Shown here: piece by piece, positions 46,842-55,299 of the stretch | How positions within the stretch are numbered: position 1 is the stretch's first letter | Layout of the letters: every line of letters begins with the position of its first letter | NCBI GenBank assembly: GCA_937928775.1 | Contig: CALFVI010000009.1 | Coordinates: forward strand, 1-64,000 | DNA length: 64,000 bases | Direction of reading: 5' to 3' | Origin: an uncultured Elioraea sp. | GTDB lineage: Bacteria > Pseudomonadota > Alphaproteobacteria > Acetobacterales > Acetobacteraceae | Program-made: the position numbers and the translations under genes | Notes under the pieces: generated by a model | Database searches by the model: none | What the model was told of the DNA's origin: nothing | The model's input: the letters and a program-made list of their open reading frames with translations, nothing else

Positions 46842-47909
46842 TCAGCGGAGAACGATCTCGACTCGCCGGTTCTGCGGCTCGCGCACATTCGGCCCCGTGG
46901 GAACCAGCGGCTGGGTGAAACCGCGGCCGGTGATGACCATCTGCGAGCGCGGAATGCCGCGGCGCTCAAGCTCGGCGGCAACCGCATTGGCGCGGCGCAC
47001 CGACAAGGCCTGGTTGTAGGCCGCCGTGCCGACCGTGTCGGTGTGGCCGGTGACCTCGATGCGGGTTGCCTGCACGCGCGGCGCATTGGCCGCGGCCTCG
47101 GCGATGATCTCGCGTGCCCGGTCGGTTAGAGCGGCGCTGTCGAAGTCGAAGAACACGAGGTAGGTGCGGGCCGGAGCCGGTGCAGCCGCGGGGGCAGGGG
47201 CCGGCGCTGGCGGAGGCGGAGGCGGCGTGACGCCGAAGGCGTAGCGCAGGCCGATCAAGAAGGTGTGGTTGTAGTTGTCAGCCTCGACCTTCCCTCCACC
47301 TGCGCCGGGCGCAACGCTGAACTCGTTTTTCAGCGTCCCGAAGAACCGATACTCAGCGTTGATGGCCAAGCCCGGCACGGCATCGACCGGCACCGAAAGA
47401 CCAGCAATGCCCTGGAACGCAAAGTTGTTGTCCGTGTCATCGACCAGCGTGACGCCGGCGCCGCGGACGCTGTCCCAGTTCGTCCACGCCCAGCCGACAC
47501 CTGCTCCGAGATACGGGAAGAGGAAGCCCAAACCTGGGTCGAAGTCAGCGATGGCGTTCACCATCGCACCATAGGTGCGCTGCTTGCCACCTTCGCTTCC
47601 CAACCGAGAACCCCCGAGACGAATGTCACTCACATCATTCTCTCGATAGTTGCCTTCGAGCTCGACTCGGGCACCAAGCCAGGGGGCTAGCCGGCCGAAG
47701 CCGTATCCGATGCGACCGATCACCGCCCAACCGCCATCGAACGAGACCTCGCTGTTCGGGCTTGGGGTCGGCTTCAAGGACAAGTCCGAATCCTGCACGA
47801 TGTTGGACCCGCCCATCAGGCCGATATCGAGCCCGTCCACAGGCTGGGCGCTGGCCAGGGCTGGGATCACTCCCATCGTTGCGGCCAGAAGCGCGGTGCG
47901 CAGCTTCAT
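46842..47909 (-). CDS. OmpA-family outer membrane protein
   Basis: A 355-residue outer membrane protein with a signal peptide (MKLRTALLAATMGVIPALASA) and an N-terminal eight-stranded beta-barrel of about 215 residues (aromatic-rich alternating strands such as GWAVIGRIGYGFG and HTFLIGLRYAFG). A Pro/Ala hinge (PPPPPPAPAPAPAAAP) leads to a C-terminal peptidoglycan-binding OmpA domain (YLVFFDFDSAALT, VTGHTDTVGTAAYN, LSVRRANAVAAEL, NRRVEIVL). ATG 47909 is fixed by an AAGGAGAG ribosome site. A strong UUCG-loop terminator follows. It links the outer membrane to the cell wall. Confidence 0.93.
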   Translation of the reverse strand: MKLRTALLAATMGVIPALASAQPVDGLDIGLMGGSNIVQDSDLSLKPTPSPNSEVSFDGGWAVIGRIGYGFGRLAPWLGARVELEGNYRENDVSDIRLGGSRLGSEGGKQRTYGAMVNAIADFDPGLGFLFPYLGAGVGWAWTNWDSVRGAGVTLVDDTDNNFAFQGIAGLSVPVDAVPGLAINAEYRFFGTLKNEFSVAPGAGGGKVEADNYNHTFLIGLRYAFGVTPPPPPPAPAPAPAAAPAPARTYLVFFDFDSAALTDRAREIIAEAAANAPRVQATRIEVTGHTDTVGTAAYNQALSVRRANAVAAELERRGIPRSQMVITGRGFTQPLVPTGPNVREPQNRRVEIVLR

Positions 47910-48094
47910 TCTGTCTCTCTCCTTACCCCAACTGGAGCGCGGCACGGGGCGTCGGTACGACCAGCCCATTGCCTCTCCATGATGCTGTTACGGGCACCAT
48001 ACCGAAGTCGGCGCTGTGGTGCAGCGGGGGGCGGAGGATTTTCCCGGGCTGTTGCAGAAAGAGCACAGTGTGGCTCACTTGCGCCCGAGGACGG

Positions 48095-48721
48095 TCAACG
48101 CAACGCCTGCCGAAAGGCCTCAGCCCGGCGTGCGACCTCCTCGGGACGGTCGCCAGGGCGGAACAGAGCGCGTCCCACCGCGAACCCGGCCGCCCCCGAA
48201 GCCCGCCAGCCAGAGATCGACTCGACGACGATTCCCCCAACCGCAAGCACCGGCAGGGAAGGAGGCAGAACGGCGCGCACCGCGGCAAGATGGGCAGGCC
48301 CTCCTGTCTCGGCCGGGAACAGGGTCAGGGCATCCGCCCCCGCCGCCAGAGCCGACAGCGCCTCGGTCGCCGTGAAGAAGCCGGGCAGGACGACGAGCCC
48401 GAGCCGATCGGCGTGCGCGATCACGCGCGCATCGGCATGGGGCATCATGATCAGACGCCCCCCCGCCGCGGCCACCTTTTCGACCTCGGCGATGGTGCGC
48501 ACCGTGCCCGCGCCGACCAGGATGTCGGCCGGCAAGGCCTCAGTGAGCCGAGCGATCGAGGCGAGAGCGGCCGGCGCACTGAGCGGCACCTCGACCACGC
48601 ACCAACCGGCCTCGACCACGGCCTTCGCCACCGGCACCACTTCCTCAGGCGTAACACCGCGTAGGATGGCGACGAAGGGGCAGCGGGCAAGCCAGGGCGC
48701 AATCCGCGACGTGTCGCTCAT
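48095..48721 (-). CDS. KDPG/KDPGal aldolase-family protein lacking the Schiff-base lysine
   Basis: A 208-residue TIM-barrel protein of the class I 2-keto-3-deoxy-6-phosphogluconate / -galactonate aldolase family. Conserved parts are FVAILRGVTPEEVVPVAKA, the general-base Glu in VVEVPLSAP, LVGAGTV, LIMMPHADARVIAHA and GIVVESISGWRASGAAGFAVGRALF. The VPL variant is more like the galactonate (DgoA) branch. The lysine that forms the imine, normally in the L-K-(F/L)-FPAE motif, is replaced by Thr (DALTLFPAE). The codon is ACC, not a one-base change from AAG or AAA. Either another residue serves, the reaction differs, or the protein is inactive. No sugar-acid dehydratase or kinase gene is beside it. 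Confidence 0.85.
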   Translation of the reverse strand: MSDTSRIAPWLARCPFVAILRGVTPEEVVPVAKAVVEAGWCVVEVPLSAPAALASIARLTEALPADILVGAGTVRTIAEVEKVAAAGGRLIMMPHADARVIAHADRLGLVVLPGFFTATEALSALAAGADALTLFPAETGGPAHLAAVRAVLPPSLPVLAVGGIVVESISGWRASGAAGFAVGRALFRPGDRPEEVARRAEAFRQALR

Positions 48722-49120
48722 GGCCGCATGCCGGGTGGGTGGTGACGGTCGACGGGAAAGGCGCAGGCGAGGCAGGAGGCAGGCGCGCAGCCATCGGGCC
48801 CGTACGCGGCCGCGTCGTCGGTCACGCCCGGATCGTGCATCTCCCCGCCTGGCCCCACTCTTAACTCCCCTTCGCCCTGGTACGCAGAGCCTGGGGCCAA
48901 GGCGAGGCGACCGAGGCCTGCCGTGCGGTTCCCGCCCAGGCCTGGGCCCTGAGGCCCTTCAGCCGGCTGGCGAGCGACCTCGCCGCCGGCAACGCTGCCT
49001 CCGGCCAGGTGACGGCGAAACGCGGCGCCGTGCGCAAAGGGCAAATCGCGCTCCTCGGCACGTCGGTGATCGCCCGGGTGCATCGCCAACGACCGTCCGC
49101 GCTTGCTTGACCAGCGGGCG
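48722..49120. other. 399-bp stretch without a recognisable gene
   Basis: Both strands have open frames because of high GC, but none shows a family motif. A plus-strand stretch near 48975-49110 reads like a protein C-terminus (LAAGNAASGQVTAKRGAVRKG...) before a TGA at 49108-49110 and may be a gene remnant. I see no RNA gene or clear terminator. Confidence 0.35.
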
Positions 49121-50554
49121 TCAGGCGCCGACTGCGCCGGAAGCGAGTCGCCCGGCACGCGCGATCGCGGCCTCGACCCTTGCCCGAGTCTCGGCAGGCC
49201 CAAGGGCCGCCGCCACGTCAAAAATCGGCGGCGAGGTTGTCATCCCAGTCAGCGCCGCGCGCAGGGGCATCGCCACCTCCTTCAGCCTAATGCCCCTCGC
49301 CTCGGCAAACGCGCGTGCTGCTGCCTCGAGCGGCGCGGGCTGCCAGGCCACGCCCTGCCAGGCGTCAAGCAGCGAGACCAGCAACGCGCAGGCCGCCGGC
49401 GTGAGCAAGGCCTCCGCCTTCGGCTCGAACGGAAGCGGGACGGGATGGGCCAGGAACACCGCCGAGTCGGCCAGCTCCTCGAGCGTGCGCGCCCTTTCCT
49501 TGAGCCCTGGCATCAGGGCGCGCAGCCGGCGGGCAACCTCTTCACCCGCAGCGGTTCCGAGGCGGGCTTCGAGCCGCGGCAGAGTCTCGGCCACCAGCCG
49601 TTCGTCGTCCGCCCGCCTGAGCCACACCCCGTTCAGATGGAGGAGCTTGGCGTAGTCGAACCGCGCCGCCCCCCGCCCGACATCGGCGAGGTCGAAGATC
49701 GCCGCTGCCTCTGCCATGCCGATCACCTCGACGTCGCCGTGCCCCCAACCGAGCCGGAGCAGGTAGTTGGCGACCGCCTCAGGCAGATAGCCCTGGTCGC
49801 GGAACTCAAGCACCGACACCGCGCCATGGCGCTTGGAAAGCTTGGCGCCGTCCTGGCCGTGGATCAGCGGGATGTGGGCGAAGGCCGGGCGCTGCCAGCC
49901 AAGCGCATCGTAGAGCTGGCACTGGCGGAAGGTGTTGGTCAGATGGTCGTCTCCGCGGATGACATGGGTGATGCCCATGTCGTGGTCGTCCACCACCACG
50001 GCGTGCAGGTAGGTGGGACGGCCATCGGAACGGAGGATGATCATGTCGTCGAGTTCGCTGTTGGCGACGCGCACCGTGCCCTGCACCAGATCTTCGACCA
50101 CCGTCTGACCCTCGCGCGGCACCTTCAGCCGAATCGCACCAGGCACGCCGGGAGGAGCCTCGGACGGGTCGCGGTCGCGCCACGCCCCATCGTAGCGCGG
50201 CGGCCGGCCCTCCTTCAGTGCCCGCTCGCGCATTGCCTGCAGCTCCTCCGCCGTTTCGTAGGCGTAGTAGGCCTTGCCGGCCGCGACCAGCGCCCGCGCC
50301 ACCTCGGCGTGCCGGGCCTCGCGCTGGCGCTGGAACACCGGCGGCTCGTCCGGGGTGAGGCCGAGCCAGTTGAGGCTCTCCAGGATCTGGTCCACCGCGC
50401 CCGGAACTTCGCGCGCTGTGTCGGTGTCCTCGATGCGCAGCAGGAACTTCCCCCCGTGGCGGCGGGCGAACAGCCAATTGTAGAGGGCGGTGCGGGCACC
50501 GCCGACGTGCAAAAAGCCGGTGGGCGAAGGAGCGAAGCGGGTGACGACCGTCAT
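49121..50554 (-). CDS. gltX: Glutamyl-tRNA synthetase
   Basis: A 477-residue class I aminoacyl-tRNA synthetase charging tRNA-Glu (and, in bacteria lacking GlnRS, often tRNA-Gln). The catalytic core starts [21 protein letters not shown], where HVGG stands for the HIGH motif, and KLSKRHGA is the KMSKS equivalent. [18 protein letters not shown] and [17 protein letters not shown] are further class signatures. Homology starts at ATG 50554; an in-frame start at 50587 is less likely. It is divergent from comEC with 77 bases between the starts. Confidence 0.96.
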   Translation of the reverse strand: MTVVTRFAPSPTGFLHVGGARTALYNWLFARRHGGKFLLRIEDTDTAREVPGAVDQILESLNWLGLTPDEPPVFQRQREARHAEVARALVAAGKAYYAYETAEELQAMRERALKEGRPPRYDGAWRDRDPSEAPPGVPGAIRLKVPREGQTVVEDLVQGTVRVANSELDDMIILRSDGRPTYLHAVVVDDHDMGITHVIRGDDHLTNTFRQCQLYDALGWQRPAFAHIPLIHGQDGAKLSKRHGAVSVLEFRDQGYLPEAVANYLLRLGWGHGDVEVIGMAEAAAIFDLADVGRGAARFDYAKLLHLNGVWLRRADDERLVAETLPRLEARLGTAAGEEVARRLRALMPGLKERARTLEELADSAVFLAHPVPLPFEPKAEALLTPAACALLVSLLDAWQGVAWQPAPLEAAARAFAEARGIRLKEVAMPLRAALTGMTTSPPIFDVAAALGPAETRARVEAAIARAGRLASGAVGA

Positions 50555-50631
50555 GCGGGTGCTGATCTCCACCGACGGCGTTAGCATACTCGATCAAGGC
50601 GCGGTAAGCTGCACGCGATGGTTGCAGGCCG

Positions 50632-53439
50632 TTGAGCGTGCTGCAGGTTCCCTCTCCGGGTCCCATCCTCGGGGCCGACCGCCCGGCAGCCCTGCTCGGT
50701 CGCCTACTGCCGGCTGCGGCCGCCCCAGGCCCGACGGGGTTCGCGGTCGCATTCGGCGGGGGCATCGCCGTCTACTTCGCCTTGGATCGCGAGCCCGCTG
50801 CCTGGGTGGCGATTGCCGCCGGGCTGATCGCCGCCTGCCTTGCCGCACTTACACTGCGAACGCGTCTGATCGCGCTCACGGCGGCAGTGCTCGCCGGCTC
50901 GCTCGGCTTCTCAGCCGCCATGCTGCGCACCGCTGCCCAGCCCCCCCTTCTTGATCTGCCGGCGCGCGCGGTGACGGTGGAAGGCGTGGTCGCTTCGGTC
51001 GACATCCTGCCGGAGGGTCGGCGCGTCAGGCTGACGAGGCCAACCCTGATGGAAGAGGGAGCCGAGCTTCCGCGTGACCTCAGGATCAGGCTTCACCGAT
51101 CTGACGTTGAACAAATTTTTCCCGGAGAGAGAGTGCGCGTGCGGGCGCTGATCCGCCCGCCTGCGCCACCCGCTTCCCCCGGCGCTTTCGACTTCCAGCG
51201 CCACGCTTTCTTCTCGGGCCTCGGTGGGGTGGGGTTCGCGCTCGCTCCGGCCGAGCGGCTTTCGTCTGCCACCGCTCCTCAACCCTCGGCGAGGCTTGCC
51301 GCCCTGCGCCAGACCATCATCCAGCGCGTCCTTGCCGTTCTCGGCGGGACGGAAGGGTCGGTTGCCGCCGCCCTGCTCACCGGCCAGAGGCAGGCGATTC
51401 CGGAGCCGGTGCTGGAGGATCTGCGCCGGTCGGGGCTCGCCCACCTGCTCGCCGTCTCGGGCCTGCACGTGGGCATCGTCGCCGGGCTCGCCTATCTCCT
51501 CTGCCGCTTTGCCCTCGCACTGTGGCCGCCCCTCCTTCTCCATCTCTCGGCGAAGAAGGTCGCCGCCGTGGTCGGCGTGGCGGCCGGCTTCGGCTACATG
51601 CTGCTGACGGGAAGCCAGGTGCCGATGCGTCGGGCGCTGGCGATGGCCGCCTTAGTCGCGCTCGCCGTTCTGCTTGATCGCAGGCTCTCCGCTCTGCGCG
51701 CGCTCTCCTTCGCCGCCCTCGTCGTGCTCACGCTGCAGCCGGAGGCGCTGGTCGGCGCGTCGTTCCAGATGAGCTTCGCTGCCGTCCTCACCTTACTCGC
51801 CGTGTGGGAGGGGTTGCGGCGAAGCTGGCTCAGCCCTCGCCGCGACCGCGTCCTGCTCGTCCGGCTCGCGGTTGGCTTCGTCGCCCTCCTTCTCACCTCC
51901 CTCGTCGCTTCGGCGGCGACCGCACCTTTCGTCGCGCACCATTTCCAGCGCGTTCCCCTTTATGGTCCGGTGGCGAATGCGGTTGCCGTGCCGTTGACGA
52001 GCGTCTGGATCATGCCGTGGGGCTTGCTCGCCCTCGGGCTGATGCCGCTTAGCCTTGAGCCTCTGGCGCTCGCACCGATGGGCTGGGGAATTTCGGCCGT
52101 GGTGGCAGTGGCCAAGACCGTCTCAGCCTGGCCGCTCGCCGCACCGGCCTTGCCGGCCACACCCTCCTGGACTCCGGCTGCGGCAGGGCTTGGCCTCGTC
52201 CTGCTTTGCCTGGCACGCCCCGTGCTCAAGCCGGTCGGCCTCGTTCTGCTCGCCGCCGGCCCTCTCGCGGCGGTGCTTTCACCGCAGCCCGACGGGCTCA
52301 TTGCACCCGACGGCAGGGCGCTTGCGCTCAGGCTGGAGGGTTCCTGGCATCTGCTGGCTCGGCCTGATGCCGATCGGTTCGTGCTCGCGCAATGGCGGCA
52401 GCGCGCGGGCGACGCAGAATTCCTCCCACTCTCTCCGGCCCTTTCCCCCTCGTCCGGCATCCGGTGCGATGGAACCGCCTGCCTGATCGGCCCCGATGAA
52501 CGGCCGCACGCCATCCTTGTGCTGCGCGAGGGCCACGTCGCCCCGTGGTGCGGACGGGCGCCCCTGATCCTGTCGCTCGAGCCGGTCCGCGGGCGCTGTG
52601 CGGCGTCGATCGTGCTCGATCGTTTCGCGCCCTGGCGGAACGGAGCCTATGCCATCTGGTTCGAGGGGCCCGAGATCGTCTCCGACGCAGCCTGGCGGGG
52701 TGAGCGGCCCTGGGTCCGCTTCCCCGGCCGTCCCCCGAACGAGGGAAGGTGGCCGTCAGCCCGAAGCCCGACGCACCGCACCGAGGGCGAGCAGCGCAAG
52801 ACCAAACAAGGCGGCGGCTGCGGGTTCGGGCACGGGAAAGAGGTCGTCGCGCACGCGGACGCCGATATCGGGGTGGTTGCTGAACACGCCGTCCACGCCG
52901 CGACCGAAGAAAAGCCGATACGCCTCGGGATCGTCGGTCAGGGTGTAGACGTGCACGAGCAGACCAGCCTGCTGTGCCGTGCGGATGCAGGCCTCGGTCG
53001 CTGCCGGGGCATTCACCCCGATCCCGTCGGCAAAAGCGCGAAGGGCGGCGGCCGCCTCCGGCGTAGCCGGGCAGGTCGGAACCGGCGGCAAACCCGTTCC
53101 ATCCGGCCGGGTGAAGGTGAGAGCAACCAAGGGCAGCTTGGTTTTGGGGCGGAGATACTCCAGCACCGCCGGAATGAAGGACTGGATGAACACCGCTTCG
53201 CGGCGTTCGAACAGCCCCTCCCACCTTGGATCCGACAGTTCGGCGAGCAAAGCATCGGCCATCGCGGTGAGGTAGCTCATGCCGTCGGGGCCGAGCGCCT
53301 GGGTGAATTTCAGTTCCGGATAAACGCCGACGAGTTGTCCAGTTGCGCGGTAATGCTGATATGCGATCTCAAGAACCTCGGTGAAGGTCGCGACCTTGAA
53401 AGGTTCGCTACCATCGTAGAAGCCGTTGCCGGGGAGTGA
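50632..53439 (+). CDS. comEC: ComEC/Rec2-family DNA uptake channel protein with antisense C-terminal extension
   Basis: A polytopic inner-membrane protein. N-terminal helices and a DUF4131 OB-fold region are followed by the competence domain with ALLTGQRQAIPEP, RSGLAHLLAVSGLHVGI, TGSQVPMRRALAMAAL and GASFQMSFAAVL, then membrane helices and a short cytoplasmic tail. The metallo-beta-lactamase domain of long ComEC proteins is not seen; a shortened residual domain occupies about residues 560-690. Homology ends near 52740, but no stop occurs until 53437-53439, so the frame continues about 230 residues through the antisense of the glycerophosphodiesterase gene. The start may be TTG 50632 or GTG 50638. 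ComEC would import single-stranded DNA during natural transformation. Confidence 0.85.
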   Translation: MSVLQVPSPGPILGADRPAALLGRLLPAAAAPGPTGFAVAFGGGIAVYFALDREPAAWVAIAAGLIAACLAALTLRTRLIALTAAVLAGSLGFSAAMLRTAAQPPLLDLPARAVTVEGVVASVDILPEGRRVRLTRPTLMEEGAELPRDLRIRLHRSDVEQIFPGERVRVRALIRPPAPPASPGAFDFQRHAFFSGLGGVGFALAPAERLSSATAPQPSARLAALRQTIIQRVLAVLGGTEGSVAAALLTGQRQAIPEPVLEDLRRSGLAHLLAVSGLHVGIVAGLAYLLCRFALALWPPLLLHLSAKKVAAVVGVAAGFGYMLLTGSQVPMRRALAMAALVALAVLLDRRLSALRALSFAALVVLTLQPEALVGASFQMSFAAVLTLLAVWEGLRRSWLSPRRDRVLLVRLAVGFVALLLTSLVASAATAPFVAHHFQRVPLYGPVANAVAVPLTSVWIMPWGLLALGLMPLSLEPLALAPMGWGISAVVAVAKTVSAWPLAAPALPATPSWTPAAAGLGLVLLCLARPVLKPVGLVLLAAGPLAAVLSPQPDGLIAPDGRALALRLEGSWHLLARPDADRFVLAQWRQRAGDAEFLPLSPALSPSSGIRCDGTACLIGPDERPHAILVLREGHVAPWCGRAPLILSLEPVRGRCAASIVLDRFAPWRNGAYAIWFEGPEIVSDAAWRGERPWVRFPGRPPNEGRWPSARSPTHRTEGEQRKTKQGGGCGFGHGKEVVAHADADIGVVAEHAVHAATEEKPIRLGIVGQGVDVHEQTSLLCRADAGLGRCRGIHPDPVGKSAKGGGRLRRSRAGRNRRQTRSIRPGEGESNQGQLGFGAEILQHRRNEGLDEHRFAAFEQPLPPWIRQFGEQSIGHRGEVAHAVGAERLGEFQFRINADELSSCAVMLICDLKNLGEGRDLERFATIVEAVAGE

Positions 53440-53838
53440 ATACCCTGCCGTGCCGCGCGAACGCGCCGTCAGCTGCCGGATTTCGTCGAGATCGAAGTCG
53501 AACACATAGTAGCGGGGCACGCCGCCGACGATGCGGGCCCGATCGGTCCAGCCCTTCGCTGCCGCGACCTCCACGATGTTCGTCGTGGCATTCAGCGTGT
53601 CGTCGTGCAGGGCGACAAGTCTGCCGTCGCGGGTGAGGAAAAGGTCAGGCTCGATGAAGTCCGCCCCCTGCCGGATGCCGAGCCGGTAGGCCTCCACCGT
53701 GTGTTCGGGCAAATACCCCGAGGCGCCGCGGTGGGCGATCACGATCGGCCGCTCCACCAGAGGGCCGGAGGCGGCTTGAGGTACTGCTGCACCGAGAGCA
53801 CCGGCGAAGGCGATGGCCGCCATGAGTGATCGACGCAT
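52756..53838 (-). CDS. Glycerophosphodiester phosphodiesterase with PEP-CTERM sorting signal
   Basis: A 360-residue secreted GDPD-family enzyme that cleaves glycerophosphodiesters to glycerol 3-phosphate and an alcohol. The signal peptide (MRRSLMAAIAFAGALGAAVPQAASG) is followed by the catalytic block VIAHRGASGYLPEHTVEAY with the His/Arg pair, IEPDLFLTRDGRLVALHDDTL with the metal-binding Glu/Asp and second His, then VYPELKF and FSNHPDIG. It is of the long periplasmic GlpQ type. The C terminus VPEPAAAALFGLALLALGAVRR has the VPEP motif, a helix and a basic end, the exosortase-recognised PEP-CTERM signal. Its product could feed GlpK/GlpD metabolism. It lies antisense to the 3' extension of comEC. 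Confidence 0.93.
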   Translation of the reverse strand: MRRSLMAAIAFAGALGAAVPQAASGPLVERPIVIAHRGASGYLPEHTVEAYRLGIRQGADFIEPDLFLTRDGRLVALHDDTLNATTNIVEVAAAKGWTDRARIVGGVPRYYVFDFDLDEIRQLTARSRGTAGYSLPGNGFYDGSEPFKVATFTEVLEIAYQHYRATGQLVGVYPELKFTQALGPDGMSYLTAMADALLAELSDPRWEGLFERREAVFIQSFIPAVLEYLRPKTKLPLVALTFTRPDGTGLPPVPTCPATPEAAAALRAFADGIGVNAPAATEACIRTAQQAGLLVHVYTLTDDPEAYRLFFGRGVDGVFSNHPDIGVRVRDDLFPVPEPAAAALFGLALLALGAVRRASG

Positions 53839-53934
53839 GCGACGTTGCCCCCTTCTGCATGGACATGGTGTGTCAAATGTGTAGCTCTGATTGCGATGGC
53901 GTGGGTGACGATCGGGTGACGTTGCAGATACGGT

Positions 53935-54267
53935 TCAGACGAGGCGCGCCTCGAACGGCAGGCTGCCGTCGGGCGCTTCGATCTCCACCACCCAAAGATC
54001 GGGATCGCGCCTCAGCGCCCGGGCCACATAGGTGTCAAGCGCTGCCTCGTCCGCAGGCGCATCCCCGAGCGCGCACAGCCAAGCCGGCCGGCCCTGGCCG
54101 TCGCGCGCTTCGATGAAGGGAAAGAGCCCCTCGCGCGCCCTCAGGACCAGCACCACCCCACCCGAATCGGGGTCGCCCTTGCGCAGCACGACAGCGGTGC
54201 GCGCTGCGCGATCACATTGCCTGACGAGCGCCTGCACCCAGAACGCCGTCTTCAGCCTCGGATCCAC
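53935..54267 (-). CDS. DUF1491 family protein
   Basis: A 110-residue protein of the alphaproteobacterial DUF1491 family; function unknown. The diagnostic start DPRLKTAFWVQALVRQCDRA and the block VVLRKGDPDSGGVVLVLRA are followed by a small alpha/beta ending with a DLWVVEIEAPDG strand. I place the start at GTG 54267, preceded by a GGGGGAGGGG ribosome site. The frame stays open upstream without similarity. It diverges from the small basic protein gene at 54350. Confidence 0.85.
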   Translation of the reverse strand: MDPRLKTAFWVQALVRQCDRAARTAVVLRKGDPDSGGVVLVLRAREGLFPFIEARDGQGRPAWLCALGDAPADEAALDTYVARALRRDPDLWVVEIEAPDGSLPFEARLV

Positions 54268-54349
54268 CCTGCCCCTCCCCCGCCAGCGGCTTGAAGCGTC
54301 ATCAGGCCCCGAATACACCCAGCGCCCTGCAGAGGGCAGAGGGGAACCG

Positions 54350-54586
54350 ATGGCAAGGACGAAGCCAGACAAAGATCCGACCGCCGGCATGAGCGAAGCC
54401 AAGCGCGCTTACGAGGCGCGCCGGGCGGAGAAGGCCGGCATGAGCCTCGAGAAGTGGCTGGCGCAAAAGGAGAAGGCCAAGAACAAAAACGGCGAGAGGA
54501 CGGCGTTGGCTGCGCGGGTATCGCCCGTGCGGGCGGCGAAGAAGCCCGGCGTACTGCGCCGACTGTTCGGCGGCGGCAAGGGCTGA
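54350..54586 (+). CDS. Small basic hypothetical protein
   Basis: A 78-residue Lys/Ala-rich protein without a recognised domain. It begins MARTKPDKDPTAGMSEAKRA and has a predicted helical, possibly coiled middle (EARRAEKAGMSLEKWLAQK) and a Gly-rich end VLRRLFGGGKG. The start is supported by a GAGGGG ribosome site before ATG 54350. It could bind nucleic acid or act as a ribosome-associated small protein, but nothing in the sequence proves this. Confidence 0.65.
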   Translation: MARTKPDKDPTAGMSEAKRAYEARRAEKAGMSLEKWLAQKEKAKNKNGERTALAARVSPVRAAKKPGVLRRLFGGGKG

Positions 54587-54619
54587 GCCGGCGGTACACG
54601 CCGCAACGCGTCCACACCC

Positions 54620-55207
54620 TCACAGCATGCGCATCAATATGCCATCGCGGCGGATCGCGTGATGCCAGATCGCCGCACCGACGTGCACGACGAGCAGCAC
54701 CACCAGGGCATAGGCGATCCACGTATGGGTGGTTTGCAGAGCCCGCGCCAGCGTCTCGTCCTTGGCCACCACGGCAGGGATGTCGATGAAACCGAGATAG
54801 GCGGTCGCCCCCTGCATCGGGAAGCCCCACGCGTTGGTGGCGAGGAAGCCGAAGATGGGTTGCAGGATCAGCGCGGCATAGAGCATGCCATGCACCGCCT
54901 GCGCCCCAACCCGCATCGCAACCGGCAGGTGGGCCGGCAAGGGCGGCGGGGGGTTGGCGATGCGCCAGGCAAGCCGGGCGATCGAGACGAACAGGACCGT
55001 CAGCCCCGCACTCTCGTGAATGGCGTAGAAGACGAGCTTCGTCGCGAACGGGTCGGGGTTGATGTACTTGATAACGAACCCGGTGGGCAAAGCGACCAGC
55101 ATCAGCCCAAGCGTGATCCAATGAAACCACTTCGCAACGACGGTGTACTGTCCGTCCGGGTGCGCGGCATCGGTTCCCGCCAGCAAGCGCGCAGTCGCGT
55201 GGCTCAT
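54620..55207 (-). CDS. Cytochrome b561, CybB family
   Basis: A 195-residue four-helix di-haem membrane protein that oxidises quinol or similar carriers. Haem-ligating His are in VVAKWFHWITLGLMLVA, FYAIHESAGLTVLF, GAQAVHGMLYAALI and VVHVGAAIWHH. The WRIANPPPPLPAHLP loop is characteristic of CybB proteins. ATG 55207 has an AGGGGGG ribosome site; the upstream in-frame extension is not conserved. It is divergent from the TenA-like gene. Confidence 0.92.
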   Translation of the reverse strand: MSHATARLLAGTDAAHPDGQYTVVAKWFHWITLGLMLVALPTGFVIKYINPDPFATKLVFYAIHESAGLTVLFVSIARLAWRIANPPPPLPAHLPVAMRVGAQAVHGMLYAALILQPIFGFLATNAWGFPMQGATAYLGFIDIPAVVAKDETLARALQTTHTWIAYALVVLLVVHVGAAIWHHAIRRDGILMRML

Positions 55208-55299
55208 GATCGGTCGTCCCCCCTCGCCACTACCCTCAGCGCCATACATCTGGGCAGGGCAGCGTAAAAGCGTAGACCCGTGACACGGCAGCCAAGGCA

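Noticed and set aside
48718-49221. 167-codon minus-strand frame between the aldolase and gltX
   Set aside because: Composition is Gly/Pro/Arg-rich as in shadow frames, it overlaps gltX, and no start site or motif supports it.
55208-55299. TPP riboswitch upstream of tenA-like gene
   Set aside because: The short leader lacks the CUGAGA and ACCUGA-type conserved boxes of the thi-box.
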